This document shows positions 35,238-49,004 of a stretch of DNA of 64,000 bases, piece after piece. Below the pieces are notes generated by a model. That model worked only from the letters and a program-made list of their open reading frames with translations, was not told the origin of the DNA and did not search any database. Both the position numbers and the translations under genes were made by a program. This DNA is from Epiperipatus broadwayi (Eukaryota; Onychophora; Udeonychophora; Euonychophora; Peripatidae), in assembly GCA_028023455.1 (NCBI GenBank), contig JAQFVV010012510.1, positions 1,176,001 to 1,240,000 of the forward strand. Reading direction: 5' to 3'. Within the stretch, counting starts at the first letter, position 1, and the number at the start of each line of letters is the position of its first letter.

Positions 35238-38200
35238 ACCCTCACTTCTCGATATATGATATAATTTAAAATATGACTAGCTCAATTAAATCATTATGCT
35301 CAGCTAAAATATGTACAACTATCTTTAATATATTTTTATAATATTATAACTTATCAGATTTATTACAAACTTATCAAAAATTAATATAGTTCAATATTAT
35401 GTACTAATTAAATAAATATTTACTAAAATCATGAGACTGTGAAGTGAAGTTACAATTGGTAATCAGATTTACATTGAGTCAATGTCTTTCCAAGACACTG
35501 TCTCAATGGCATAAGAATACTATTACTTCTTCATTATCTCATTCCTAACTCTACAGCACTCTTATGACTTTTATAAATGAACTATCTTTAATAATAATAG
35601 ATAAATAAATCTCAATCTATTGTTAAGGAAATATAATTAAAATGATCTCAGGTTCTTCTAATTATCTTAAAGTAATAATAATTCATGTAGATAGGAATGA
35701 TAAGGGATTTAATATCAAACCTAAATACACCTAACTTATTCTAATAATAATCACTAACAATAATAATCTTTAGGGTATATCTTAATCTTATCTATTGGAT
35801 TATACCATTAATCACTAAGAAAATAAATAAATCATATGCATGTCTTTCATTTCCATATAGTATCTTAATTTTAAAATATACTAAAATCTTATAATTTAAC
35901 AATTTGTGGCAATAAATACTCTTATACTCTTATATTGTGCATTATAATTACTTTATGACCATTGTAATATTATATGTTAATGTCAATCAATTTCTATAAA
36001 TTATATTAAGAAAATATTGTGTTTCTTTCTCAAATAATAAAATAATAAATTCATATTGTGCAAATATTATGTACATTCAAATTATCTGTTGTCAAATGCT
36101 GTGGTGTAAAATAATGAATTCGACACACTTTTAAAACAACTTAACAAATTTATTTACATCAACTTTAACAAATAATTTATTTACACTATTTACATTTACA
36201 AATGGAACTAAAGAAAATAAAACAAAATAAGAAAAATGATAATACAAGATTTTTACACTGTTACTATTTCCATAACCATAAGTAGATAATTTATACATTT
36301 ATTAAATGTTCTATCAATAACATTTAATTAAGATTATGACTTTAAATTTTAATAACATCATTTGTCCTCAGTTAATACAAGAAAAGGTTTTATATAAGAT
36401 ATCATTCATGTAGCATGTATGTAAATAAACAAACTTTAATAATTAAAAATGCTATTTCACTTAAGTCTTACTGCTATTTATATTATAATGTACTAGTATG
36501 TATTAAATGTACCATTAATATTACTCAAAGATCAATTAATGTATAAACTGATAGAACTTTGTAATATAATAACAATTATTGATTATCACTGTTTATTTCA
36601 TTCTGATATAATGTCATACTACATGTCTTATCAAAATATGCAATACGTATATGTACTTTTTTAAAAATAATATTTTAAATTATTCAATAATTTCAACTTT
36701 TATAAAGTATTATGTTAAATAAAATTCTATGATTCTTTTCCATTTTAATTATTACACTTTTACTTGTTATTCTTATTTCTTCCTAATAAACTTCTATCTA
36801 CAAAAATCATTTTAACCTTATTTAATTTCAGAAAAACAAATGACCAATTTTAAAACAAAATAATAACGATCCAAAATCTCTTATACCTCATCCTCTATAT
36901 ACAATAAGCCTTCAATCAAGATATAAATTTCTATGTAAAATTAACTTACTTATCTAATAAAAAATAAAAATAAAATATAGACTTTATATACTTCTTACTA
37001 ACTTGAAAAATAAAAAAAAATAAATAACTTACGCTAATAAAATCTAATTTCTAATATTGTAACAAACATTAAAATTTATTCACGAAAGAATCATATAATT
37101 ATTTCTAGGGTATCATATTACGTTGTACTAAATTTACATCATCAATTTAAAATATGCATATTAAAATAAAACTGCTATTATTAATCTTGTGCGTGTATAT
37201 TATTTAAACATTAATATATTCATTCAATAATCATATAACATTTGGTTGATCTAAAGAAAACATAGTAAATACATCAAATTATTATTATTATTACACAATT
37301 TTTACCATAAATGATACTTTAATGTCCAGTCCGTCACACGATGTCCTCCAAGATTTCAGTTTTACAAAATAATTTCACATTTACACTCAACAATTATTCT
37401 TTAAAATATTACGTGTTGTATAAGTATAAAATAAACTTTATGCAATAAAAAGTTATATTAGTATTTAGTTATTACTTTTAAAAAATGTAAATGTACCTTT
37501 CCTATCTTTCAATAAATTAATAATTAATTAAATATTTATGTTAGTCAATAAATAAAACATATTACATATAAAATCCAACGGTGTCTTCTCCCAGTTATCA
37601 TTGTTCTTTTTCCTAGGCACAAGTTTTCACCAAAACACTACTTCCTTTTCTGGTACATCACGTGTTCTTTAAAAGTTTTTATGGAAAAAAAATGAAAACG
37701 TTCTTTTTTTAAAAATAAAATAAAAGTCAAAGTCAGTTCCATTATAAACAAAATAAAATTAAAATAGTTTATAGGATCCAGGTTCATTTCTTTTTTTAAA
37801 AAAATATTATTTAAAAGTTATTATTTTTTAGCATTAGTCTATAATTTACAAAGTTCTTGTTTAAATTGATTTGATTTGGATATCCACGTTTATTTGATTT
37901 GCGCATTCCATAACAGATATTTAGGTAAGATTACTTTTAAAGTCTTTTGTACAACCAGCGTTCAGACTTTTAATATAATAATTTTATTTATAGGTACGTC
38001 TTTACCCATTAAATTTCCAATTGATTTGCCTTTTAAAACTGTCAAAATGTAGTCTTTTAAACCATAAAGACTTAACAAGGCAAATATTTTTATAATCATA
38101 ATTATTTACCATCTTTACTAAGTTATATACTTAGATTTATAATTTATAAATACTTTCTTCATAAAGAAGTATTTTTCATTCTTTTAAATATCTATTTTAT

Positions 38201-39546
38201 AAAAATTAATTACCATCAGCTTTTAAAATTATATAAGGTTCAACGTATTATTTTTATGCATCTAGAAACTCTCCAAGTTAATCCAGCATTTGTTAAATTT
38301 TTAGTATAAAGTCTCCAATATATTCTATCCTTATATGATGCTTTCATGATTATTTGATAATAAATTGAGCTTTAATAGGAAACGATCAATAGGAAACTAT
38401 AATAAATTAACACTGCATATTTATCGGTAACTTTTATAAATTATTTTTTAAAAAACTACTCTCTTATAATTTAAAAAAACGATTTTGAGAGCGTCTATAA
38501 TCACTTAGCTATTTTTAATAGCACACTAAACTTTAAGAATTTCAATCACAAGTCCCCTCCGAACAATTGAACCTTGGTTTTATACCGGAAGAAAACTCCC
38601 ACTTGATTGGTGAATTAAACAATTGACTTGCTAGCTTATTTACATATTTTACCAACAAGATAGAATTAAAAATAAATAATGACTTATTTAATATTTATTA
38701 TTTATCACATTATCAAATTCTTAAATCAATCTTTATCATTTATTTAAATCCATTAAACATTTTTTAAAAATATACTTTCTTACTTTATTTCACGTTTAAC
38801 TTTTATAAGATTATTTTTAGAAACAAACTAAGTCTATTTTTATTCGTTATGTTTTTAAGCAGTATTTTAAAAATCAGATTTAATATTTCACATTAATTAT
38901 TTTTACTTTTATTTCGTGATAGCCAAAATAATATTTATAAATTTTATAACAGAATTTTTAAAATAGCTTTGCAACTTTACTAAAAAACTCCCAAGCATGT
39001 GTGTATGTGTTTAATTAACATCTGTTTTTACAACAGAGCTACAGACGTTTGTAATAATCTAAAAATAAACTAACAATTCATTTTTTAAAAATAATATTTT
39101 TAAAATAAATAATATCTTATAACAAATTTTAAATTAATAATTCGATATTATTAAAATCAAATATTAATCTTCTATTATGTAATACTAATAATTAAAATAT
39201 TTATATCCATTTATTAAATATTAATTTTATCAACAATAAATATAGGCATTTAATTTTAACTTGTCTTTTAAAACTTTAACTTTAAACATTTATTTATTAA
39301 ATTTATTAATGCAGTATTACTTATGGCCAGTTTTCCCAACCATATACCATTATCATTCCCATTGAAATGTCTCTCTCAAACATCAGCACAATTTTTACAT
39401 ATCAAATACTCATGAATTACTTTAATTACACTTTTTAAAAGATTGTTATAAATAAAACTAACATCATATAGCTAAATATATCTTAAATTTAAAATTTTTA
39501 AATAGATTGATACAACAATTTATGGAGACCCATACAAAAGGGCACA
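35235..39546 (-). mobile_element. Unit G: 4.3-kb TG...CA element, probable giant solo LTR
   Basis: Begins TGTACCCTCACTTC directly after (TA)14 and ends AAAGGGCACA directly before (TA)5, so the ends form short inverted termini (TGTACCC/GGGCACA). A CCAATCAAG motif and a TATAAAAC box lie on the minus strand at about 38577-38611, placed as a U3 core promoter would be for a minus-oriented LTR. No ORF of note. No second copy in the window. A non-autonomous DNA element is the alternative. Confidence 0.55.
38577..38611 (-). promoter_or_regulatory. CAAT- and TATA-like promoter in unit G
   Basis: Reading minus: CACCAATCAAG, then about 20 bases later CCGGTATAAAACC. The spacing and the GC-richer context, in an otherwise very AT-rich unit, make this a plausible pol II core promoter. 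Confidence 0.45.
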
Positions 39547-39557
39547 ATATATATATA

Positions 39558-39699
39558 AACTCAGATTTTCAAGCTATGTACAACTATCCATTCTATTTTA
39601 TATAACTGATACACATGACCACATACAAGTGTATGTGGATATATGTAACAGTTGTATAAAATGGAATGGATAGCTGTATATAACTTGAAAATCTGAGTT
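39558..39699. mobile_element. 142-bp imperfect palindrome (MITE-like)
   Basis: It starts AACTCAGATTTTCAAG and ends with the reverse complement CTTGAAAATCTGAGTT. Arms of about 65-70 bp pair with scattered mismatches. It abuts the short TA tract at the right end of unit G. No ORF. Confidence 0.7.
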
Positions 39700-41824
39700 C
39701 AAATCTTTTCTGACTGCATTAATTTTAGTGTAGACAATATATTTTTATTCAAATATTATATCTATATTACTTTAAATGATAGAAAAATAATGTAATAAAA
39801 AAAAACAAAGTACCTATCAAAGCTATTTAATTTACCATCTTTAAGATAATTACCTCAGCAAGCTTTATTATTAATATTTGTAAATAATAATTCTTCTGTC
39901 TTAGCCTTGAATGACAGTTATGGGAAAATACAGATGCATATATCAATGTTGAATAAATAAAAATATTTATATAATCAAATCAATATACTTATTCATTTGA
40001 TTATAAAAAATATAATAATTATAATAAATAAAATATTTTATTTATTTAACAAAAATAAAAATTATCTTATAAAGAAAATCACTATTTTCTCTGTTGTCTC
40101 ATTGGTGAATGTATGTTACTTTGTAACACTGTCATATGTCAAATTCGCAGTGAGATATATTTTTCAACAACCTTTTTTTCAAACCATTTTATGCAAAGCA
40201 TGTAATTTGTTAAAGCAATAGATAAAAAAATATATTGCAAAAAACAGTGACTGGCTACATTTCTGGATTCTAAAAAAATATATTATTGAAATAAATCTTT
40301 TTGAATAAAAAAAATGCTCAGAAAAAAATCAGTACATGTGCTTTTAACAAAAACTGAATAGATATAGTATTTATATCAATAACAGTACATAAATTCATGT
40401 TTAAAATGTGACATTTGATGAGGGAAGAAATAGATGCTATAGACATTTACTTTTGGTGAGCATATAATTGAAGTTGAAACAATGACCTTTTAGGCCAGTG
40501 TACAAGTCTCACATTTATTTATATAATATTAAAATATTTTGATTAATTTACATAAAATCTAAAAAAAAAAAATTAATTAAAGCAACCAGCCAGGGTATCG
40601 TTTTTTATATAAAATATTAGTTTATAAAATGTTTTTATCTATTTTATTTATGATAATTAATTCTATTGGATCGAAGAACATAATGTAATTGAATACATTA
40701 TATAATTATTGTAAAACAGAATACAATAAGATTTGCTAAAGATAAACTAAACAGAAATTAGTTTTTTAAAACTTCTAAAGAAGTAAAATATATTTTTATT
40801 CTGCATATTTGAATTGAGCTTTAAAGAGGAAGGGGGAGGGAAGCTTGTTTTTCTTCTCATGAGTTATATTTACAAAGAACTGGAGAAATTCAATTAAAGG
40901 TTGAACTTATCATATCATGATTCTACCAGTTATTTAGCTCTTAAGACAATATTAAACATTAAAAAATTATAGGCAATGGAATAAACACTATATTAGAACT
41001 ACTCCTACTTGACATCATGCTCTTGACTCAAAAGGGACCAAAGAAAAAAACATCAAATCATCAAAAAAAAAAAAAAAAAAAGAAGGAAATCGACATGCGA
41101 TCGAAAATAAAATAAACTAGTATAAGCCCAATGATAACGTTACTTTATTTTTTTGCTAATTATCAAATATAATTATAGATTAATAATAATAAAAATTAAA
41201 AGCTGCATTTCAACTTGATTTAATAGTTAATAAATAAAAAAAACTTATTCTAAAAATAATGTTCAAAAGTCTTAGATTAGATATATAATTGTTGAACTAA
41301 GCATAAATATTGTTATTCAATTGCATTAAACTTAACCATGTTATTAAGAATAAAGCATCAATATATTAATATTTTAAATACAGACTTTAATGCATAGCAA
41401 TAATCATACTAGTATCAAAATAAGGTAATAAAGTAAGATTATTATTCTCGAGTAAAATATACAATGTCATATGAAATTGGGTAGACATATAATTTTTTTT
41501 ATAAAAAAATAAATGTCATTGTTTTATGATATAATTATTAAATAATGAATAGGTAACACTATATTAAATGTTATATTAGAGAATGGAGACATCAACATTT
41601 AATAAAAAAATATGAGCAGATAATAATAATAAAGAGTGACACAAAAATGAGTATGGATATTTATTCCAACTCCAAAAAAAAGGGACAAAGAGTAGAAAGT
41701 ACTCTAGAAATGAGTTTTGTGATGTCAGCATAAACGAATTTATATAAGACAAATATACCCACATAAAACATGTTGGTTTATTTTTTTATTTACTTGATAT
41801 TTTACAATGTTGTCTTAGTTTCCT
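39700..41824. other. AT-rich DNA with an A19 run
   Basis: No gene recognised. A run of 19 A at 41063-41081 could be a retroposon tail but has no recognisable body upstream. Confidence 0.45.
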
Positions 41825-42625
41825 CAGCAGAACAAATTTCTTTCTGAAATACTTCAACACCATATTTATTTGTAGCCCTCTAGTGCATTCTATTCTCTGC
41901 AATTTCTTCCCAATGTAAACAAGTGATATTGCACTTATTTAGAATGCCTTTGAGATAATTCTTATAATGTAGATGGAATATACTTCTATAAAACCTTTGC
42001 TCAAGTTCACCATAAATACTTTTTTAAGAAATAAGTCTTCTAAGAAATAAGTCTTCTATTCGTCATTCGTTTTTTATATTCAATTCACTAAAGAAGTGAT
42101 TTTACAAAAGCTAAAGAGTATATTGATTACTTTTGTGCCCATATCACCATGTTTTTAATATTTTATGAAGCATTCTTCAATTAAACTTATATTGCACCAA
42201 TATAATGTCCAAGTTTCACTTCCATATAATAAATTAGATAAAATAACAGCTTTATATACAGTTAACTAAGTTGTAGTAGTTATTTTCCTGTGAAGAAATA
42301 GTCTGTCTTTAAACCCATTAAAAGCAATAGCAGCACATTGGGATCTGTGCTGGACTTCAACATTTTAAACACACGTTTTTATTCATAAAACTACCAAAGT
42401 ATTTAAACTGATTTACATCCTCAATTTGATAATTAGTCCAAGCTAAAAGTTGTTAATAACTTTTTTCCATTACTGGCTGATAAAGAACTTGAGATTTTTG
42501 AAAATTCTTTAATAAACTGAGATATTTATATGTTGCATCAAAACATTAAAAACAATTTGCAAATCAGCTTTTGAACTAGCAAAAATAGTACAATCATCTG
42601 CTTTTAATCTATTTCAGTTAAAAAA
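41825..42625 (-). pseudogene. Non-LTR retrotransposon reverse transcriptase C-terminal remnant
   Basis: On the minus strand the RT catalytic box survives as KADDCTIFASSKADLQ (consensus YADDCALLA; box near 42589-42602). It is followed by LKNFQKSQVLYQPV, corresponding to the conserved S-KTEV--QP block, and NQFKYFGSFMNKNVCLK, corresponding to F-YLGS. Further on, YRSIFHLHYKNYLKGILNKC and WEEIAENR match the ORF2 C-terminal block. Stops, shifts and a central deletion are present. This RT class is widespread in lophotrochozoans and cnidarians and is often mislabelled as craniofacial development protein 2. Confidence 0.75.
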
Positions 42626-42774
42626 ATTCCATTCATCAAACCTATATTTCATATTGATAAGCAATTATATTATTCCATATATTACAAAAGTTTAGAGAAT
42701 GTGCACTACTTTTATATACACAATCTTAATACTAAGTAACTGCAATAAATTATAAATGAGTATATTTGTTTGAT

Positions 42775-43106
42775 ATGATAATCAATCTAAATAAAATTGA
42801 AACAACCAACCAATTATATTTACAACTATTTAATTAACAACCGGTTTTCATCTCTTATTGAGACCTTTCAAAATATAGTTTTATATATCACATGACCTAT
42901 CAAATACATTTACTCCAGTGGAGGAAATGTAATTAATAGGTCAGGTGATATATAAAACACGAAATGTGATTAATATGTCATGTGATATATAAAACTTTAT
43001 ATCTTAAAAAGATCTCAATCAGAGATGAAAGCCAGGTTGATAATTAAATAATTGTAAATATAATCGATTGTTTGTTTCAATTTTATTTAGATTGATTATT
43101 ATATTA
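42775..43106. mobile_element. About 330-bp palindromic MITE-like repeat
   Basis: Outer arms match as inverted repeats: AATCAATCTAAATAAAATTG at the left and its complement at 43077-43097. Pairing continues inward through AATTATATTTACAA, TCATCTCTNATTGAGA and TTTTATATATCACATGAC. The right arm holds an extra copy of the TATATATCACATGAC segment. Non-coding. Confidence 0.7.
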
Positions 43107-44247
43107 AGTATATATCTATAATAACATTCTAGAGAAATAACTTTTTATGTTGGATATTTGACAATTGTATATATTTGAATATATTTGTATTTACGTTAAA
43201 TATTAAGCAAAAAATAAATAAAAAAACTTATGTAGCTAAAAGTGTAAAATATTTTAAGGTGTTAGTTAATTTGAGAATATTCTTTCAGTATAAATTCCAA
43301 AATATAATATTACCTAAATTAATAGAATATCTATAACAAATAAACGATGTGATGAATAATTGGAAAGTAAGATTGAAGTAATGTATGCTTGGTACAATAA
43401 CTAATATAAGTCATTGTCTTACAAATATAGATAAATTTGATCAATGAAATATAAATTACATTTCCAATTCATATAAATAATTTTAAGATATTTATATACT
43501 TCTTTGAAAATATAGAGAAATTTTTCGCAAAATATTTGATAAGAATTTGGAGATAGATTAAATAAAATTTTTGATGTTTTCTTTTTTTGTTATCCCTTTT
43601 TAGATATTTTGTAATTAATTGTTAAACACTTTAATATTAATTTATATGTGTACATTTTTGTAATAAAATTATTTTATCATTATTTGTTCATTAAATGCTT
43701 TTATATGAACTTGATCTGTCTATGTTTCTATCGATATGTCTATATTTTTGAATTAACAATGAAAAAAAAAAAATCCAGTCCCATTTCGCATTGAATTCAC
43801 ATCGTTACACTGCCCAAGAAAACTCCTTCACACTTGAACCAATGTAAATATATACGTATGAAGAATAAAATTTTATTAATATTGATTTTATTATTAAATT
43901 AATTAAAATAAAAATATATATCTGATGGAAACATTATATTTGTAGAATAAAATTTTGCTAATATTAATTTATTTTCTTGATTAAATTAATTAAAAAGTCA
44001 ATACATAAATATTTTTATATAGTAGACAATCACATGATATTTAAATATAGAATTCGTTTGTTAGCGGAGTATTTTTTATTTCATATCTTATTATATGTTT
44101 TAAATAATTTTATTGTTTAAATGTTTCAATGTTACATTTTTTTTTTTTATAAAATCATATTTAAAATGACAATAAAAAAATAGATGTTTAGATAGAAATA
44201 TTTAGTGAGTGGAGTTATCCAGTTACAATTATTTAATTATAAAGTTC
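43107..44247. other. AT-rich DNA, nothing recognised
   Basis: Two similar stretches (GAATAAAATTTTATTAATATTGATTT, about 43861 and 43946) form a weak tandem pair of about 85 bp. Otherwise featureless. Confidence 0.4.
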
Positions 44248-44412
44248 ATTACTTAGTACATTAGCCAATCAAGATTAATTGCTCCAGACTAAGAGTGAAA
44301 GTAAAGCCTGCTAGAGTATTGTACTCAAAAGAAAAGTGCAATAGCCTGTAAGTTTTACTTTCATTCTTAGCCTGGCGAAGTTAACCTTGATTGTCCACTA
44401 CTCTAAATAAAG
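44248..44412. mobile_element. About 165-bp imperfect palindrome (MITE-like)
   Basis: Left arm CAATCAAGATTAATTGCTCC..GACTAAGAGTGAAAGTAAA pairs with the complement of TTTTACTTTCATTCTTAGCC..GGCGAAGTTAACCTTGATTG. Arms are about 60 bp, diverged at several places. Confidence 0.65.
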
Positions 44413-47400
44413 AGTTTTCTAATTATATAATTATAATAGATAACTCTACACAATAAATATTTCCATGGAATTTATATAATTGAGATTGTCTAAGTGTTAA
44501 TTGGTTTTTAATATATATATATTGTAACTTTTAAAATAAAGAGAGGTAAGCTATCCGAATAACAATAAATAAATAGTAAGCTAATCAAATGATCAGTTTA
44601 AAGGTTTAGGTTAGCTCTCTTGCTGCTCAGGACAAAATAAACAAATGTAATAATAATCAGAAGAAGAGGCTCTTATACTCTCTCCAACAAAACAACTCAT
44701 TGATCTTATGCAGCAAAAATTTATAAAGAGTTAGGTTGCTTTAAATATTGCTCATCAAATAAAACTTCAGTAACTTAGATCTTATGAGCAAAATAAAGTT
44801 TTCTTAAACCAATTAAATCTTATAATCAAAATAATTCTTTCTAACTAATTCTGATCTCTGAGTTTTTGTTTTAATAAATTCTTCAATAATCCAATACAAT
44901 CTTAATCCTAGTGACAATAACAATATTAAGATGTGATCTTATCTTTAAGATGATATATCAGTACATTGAATAATTTTTAATTTTTACAATCAAAAATGCA
45001 AAATCTCATGTATACCAAAATAAAAATAAAATAATTTTATAGTCTTAATTCAAAAGTAATCTTATAATATTAATTAAAGATAAAGTGATCTTATCCATGA
45101 ATGTTATTTTAACATGAGCAATAAAATTTAATAAAGTGATTTTGATCTTATACTCCTATACTCTGATATCATAATGATAAAATAAAATACATGTGTGGAT
45201 TAATTTGTAGATATATGAAAATGCAGATGATGATTATAGAAATACAACTTCAAAGATTAACAATTAAAATAATATTGAAAAGTAAAATTGTAAGTTACAA
45301 TTGAAATGATAAAAAAAATAAGTGAGTTAAAAAACAATACGATTTCCCATGGATTCATTAAAGTTCTCACATTTAATAATCTCAATTTTAGTTGCATGTG
45401 TCCTTATAGAAAATTTATTTAATAATTCTAGGTAAGGATAAATATTACCACCCTTGGAGCATGATGAATTTGGAAGAAGATGTATACATTTGAGCACATA
45501 AATAATTATAAATTTAATGATAAAATATTTTATCAATAACTTGGACATGCAAGTTAGGCCCATCAACAATAACAACACATTAAAACCACTCTGATCTTAT
45601 CAAGAGTGCCATCACACATAACCTTCAAAATATATTAAAAGCCCCTATAAAGACATGGTTCAATATCACACGACTTTAGTAAAAATTTCATGAGCAAAAA
45701 TAAAGACATGGTTGGTATCACATATGACTTTAATAAAATATCATCTAGTTAAACATCAAGAGATTGAAAAGCAAGGCAAAATGCAATGATGTAATAAACT
45801 TGCAATAGCCACCTACATAAAGAGGGCAATAATAAATTAGGACCTTATCTCTAATATCAAAATACAAAAATAAAACATTAAAAGGAAGGAGATTGCTTAA
45901 ATATAGCATTCTATGCTAGATGTTACTAAAGACATATTAAAGCTCACTGGCATGATAAAAGAATCTATAAAATAAAGAGAGCACAATTATATCCTATAAT
46001 AACAATGAATAAATGATGTGTAAACCTGAAAAAATATGGCAATAATAGCAAAATATAACTAAGTATATAAATGTGAGGCAAAACAATTTAATAATGAAAA
46101 TATATACATCAGCTTCATGAATTCTTTCATACATTTTTCACATTCTAAATAACTCCAAAAGGAACAAATATGATATCAGATACACTCTAAAAATGTTTCA
46201 TGTAACAATAGTATTCTGAGAACTTAATATGAAATACATATTAAAACCATGTATAGATAATACATAGAAAAAAACAATAAACAGAATGCATGTATAAATA
46301 AATCCTAAAACTACATATTTATACCCATTTTACCAATTTAAATTTAACAGTTCTTAAGTTTTGACTTTCCATACCATTAAACAAAATACAATCAAATAAA
46401 GAATCCTTTGATATTCTGAAGACTTTACAGAATATCTTGACACTATTGAAAATTAAAATTAATAAACAGACAAATATAATATAAGGTAAGTAGAATTTTA
46501 AATTCTGATGTAACTAAAATAGCCATTTAAATCAATTAATGTAGTATTCATTTAATAATATGATGGATATGTAATTTAAATAAAACAATGAAGTGAATAG
46601 TATAAGCATTGCATATTTTTTTAAACATAGCATATTGAATAATACTTAATCTTGTAGACGATTTATATAACATGTTGAATAAATTATAACAATATTTCTT
46701 TCTTGTAAAAATAATTTGTAGCTAATCTTTGGAATTTTTATAATTACCTCTCTACCTTTTGCTTTAGTTACTATATATGACAAAGATGTGAATCATCCTT
46801 ATGTCCATCTTGTAACAACAGCCCTACTTTGGGTGAACAGATGTGTGAATCCATTAATTTAAGTAGTAATGAATCCGCTGTACCATCAGACTTTTTCATC
46901 TATTTATTTTCTTGTTTTAATAGGAATTTACAAAGTCATCGATTTGCTTTTTAAAAAACGAGTTCTATAATGATATTAATTAAATACTAATGCTATTTTG
47001 TACACAAAGAAACAGATAACTCGCAAAGTAACACTTAATTGAAAATATTGAAGCATTTAAGTTTTTGGGGTTTTTATCATTGCAATCGTCATTTCCAATT
47101 TTATCGTATTACACTAATGGAATTAAATGGGAGAAGGAGGGCATTAAAATCTATTTATATCCCTTAAACGTTTTAATTTTATGTAAATATTTATTTATTC
47201 AAATGTTCATAATTATTTCTGTTATTACTAAAATAATTAAGTGCCTAATATTTCTAAACGTGAGTACAAACATAAAAAAGCCACGAATGCGACTGTACTC
47301 TTTCAAATCAGATATTATTGAATAAGATTTTATTTATAAATTAAAAGTATGTCTATTTTAATATTTTCAATTTGATACTATTTATCATATTTATATAGAA

Positions 47401-47736
47401 AATGTATTAATGTTGAAAGCATATTGTAAGAAGTTAGCAAAAGAACAATACAAACCATGAGAGGCAACGTCTTATAAAAAAATAGTTGTTAGAAGAACTT
47501 AAAAGCAGTATTGAAAGGAATGATACACATAATACCAAAAGAGAATAATACATTTAATGTATGACCAAAATTTACTCCAACTGAAACTGATTGTAATCCT
47601 GATATTAGACATATCTTGGATTTGTAAATATTTGATGTTTTTTAGAAACAACTTTTGCATTCATCATAGCAAATGTTACATCATTTAGAGGACATAATAT
47701 TTGGACACTGAAAATGACTATTCCATCCACCACTGC

Positions 47737-48006
47737 ATTTCTTCAGGTAATCATTATATTGAAATGAAAACTTCCCAGCCCACTTTCCGCTTCACCATTA
47801 ACCTAATGATCTGCCCGTCTGAACTAGTTTTGAACCTATTTTAAATGTCAAAATGTTATATAAAAGTTGAGATTTCTTCAGGTAATTATTATATTGAAAT
47901 GAAAACTTCCCAGCCCACTTTCCGCTTCACCATTAACCTAATGATCTGCCCGTCTAAACTAGTTTTGAACTTATTTTAAATGTCAAAATGTTATATAAAA
48001 GTTGAG
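47737..48006. repeat. 135-bp tandem duplication
   Basis: ATTTCTTCAGGTAATYATTA...TATAAAAGTTGAG is repeated head to tail with about three substitutions, so this is a young duplication. Each copy holds a GC-richer core (CCCAGCCCACTTTCCGCTTC). Confidence 0.9.
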
Positions 48007-48800
48007 GGGTAAAATTTGCTATCATGGCGGCCTAAATAGCATCATCCATTTTCATACAAAAGTATACTATTATTAGACCGGTTGATAAAATTATAGCCTA
48101 GAAATCCTCATAATTATCATAAAATACTTTGTTCATTTATCAATCAATTCTTAATTGTATTCGCTATTATATTCGTATGTGGATGGATAATTTAAACCAT
48201 TAAATGATGGCACAATAATTTGTACATATATTTTAAGATTAAATAAAAGATATAGTATAAAATGTTTTCTTTAAAATATGTTGACACTTTTCTGATTTAA
48301 CATTTTATAGGAATAACTGAAACTAATTTTTTTTTTTTTAATCTGTCCAATTTGTTTCTTTTTTTGTAAAAACAAACAATGTAGGGAAAGAAAATATGTT
48401 AAAAGGTTATTTATATCAAGTTAAAATAAAAGTCATTGGTTTATAATTAAAAATGGGAATTTTGTTGTAAATAAGAAATCAATTAGTGACCGCACCTGTG
48501 TTGGGTAAAAGTAAAAGCTAGTTTACTGATTGAATTTGTTTGCAACAAAAGACTTTACCATTAAGTCAGAAGACTGTTACTATCTGCTAGGCCTTAAAAA
48601 ATTATAACACCAAAGAAAGATTTAATTAATGAAATCGGAGTCAAAATTATATAATTTATATATTTAATTAAATTTTTTTAAGTAAATGAAATATAACACC
48701 TCGGAGACATTATCAGTAGAAGCAAATCAGATTCTATGATTTTGTTTTAATTAAAAGTCAATTGGTCCTGAGGCAAACAAATATATAATTAGGCTATATT

Positions 48801-49004
48801 TTAAATGGAAGAGAAGAACTCCATTTTTCTTTGAAGAGCTGTTACTATCAGAAGCTGTAAATTGTTAATTTTACTATGCCTGCTAGAAAGACAAGAATTT
48901 GATGTCTTTCCCTGTGATGGAACATTGAAGATTGATCCCCCCAAGGCCAAAGCAACAACCAGAGTTGCCATAACAAGCTTATTATAACAAATAGAAGATG
49001 CCAT
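48801..49004 (-). other. Short ORF with hydrophobic N-terminus, doubtful
   Basis: A 67-codon minus-strand ORF whose residues 8-27 are hydrophobic (VMATLVVALALGGSIFNV), like a signal peptide. No family is recognised and no downstream gene structure is visible. The start lies inside the 101-bp duplicated segment, so the ORF may be chance. Confidence 0.2.
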
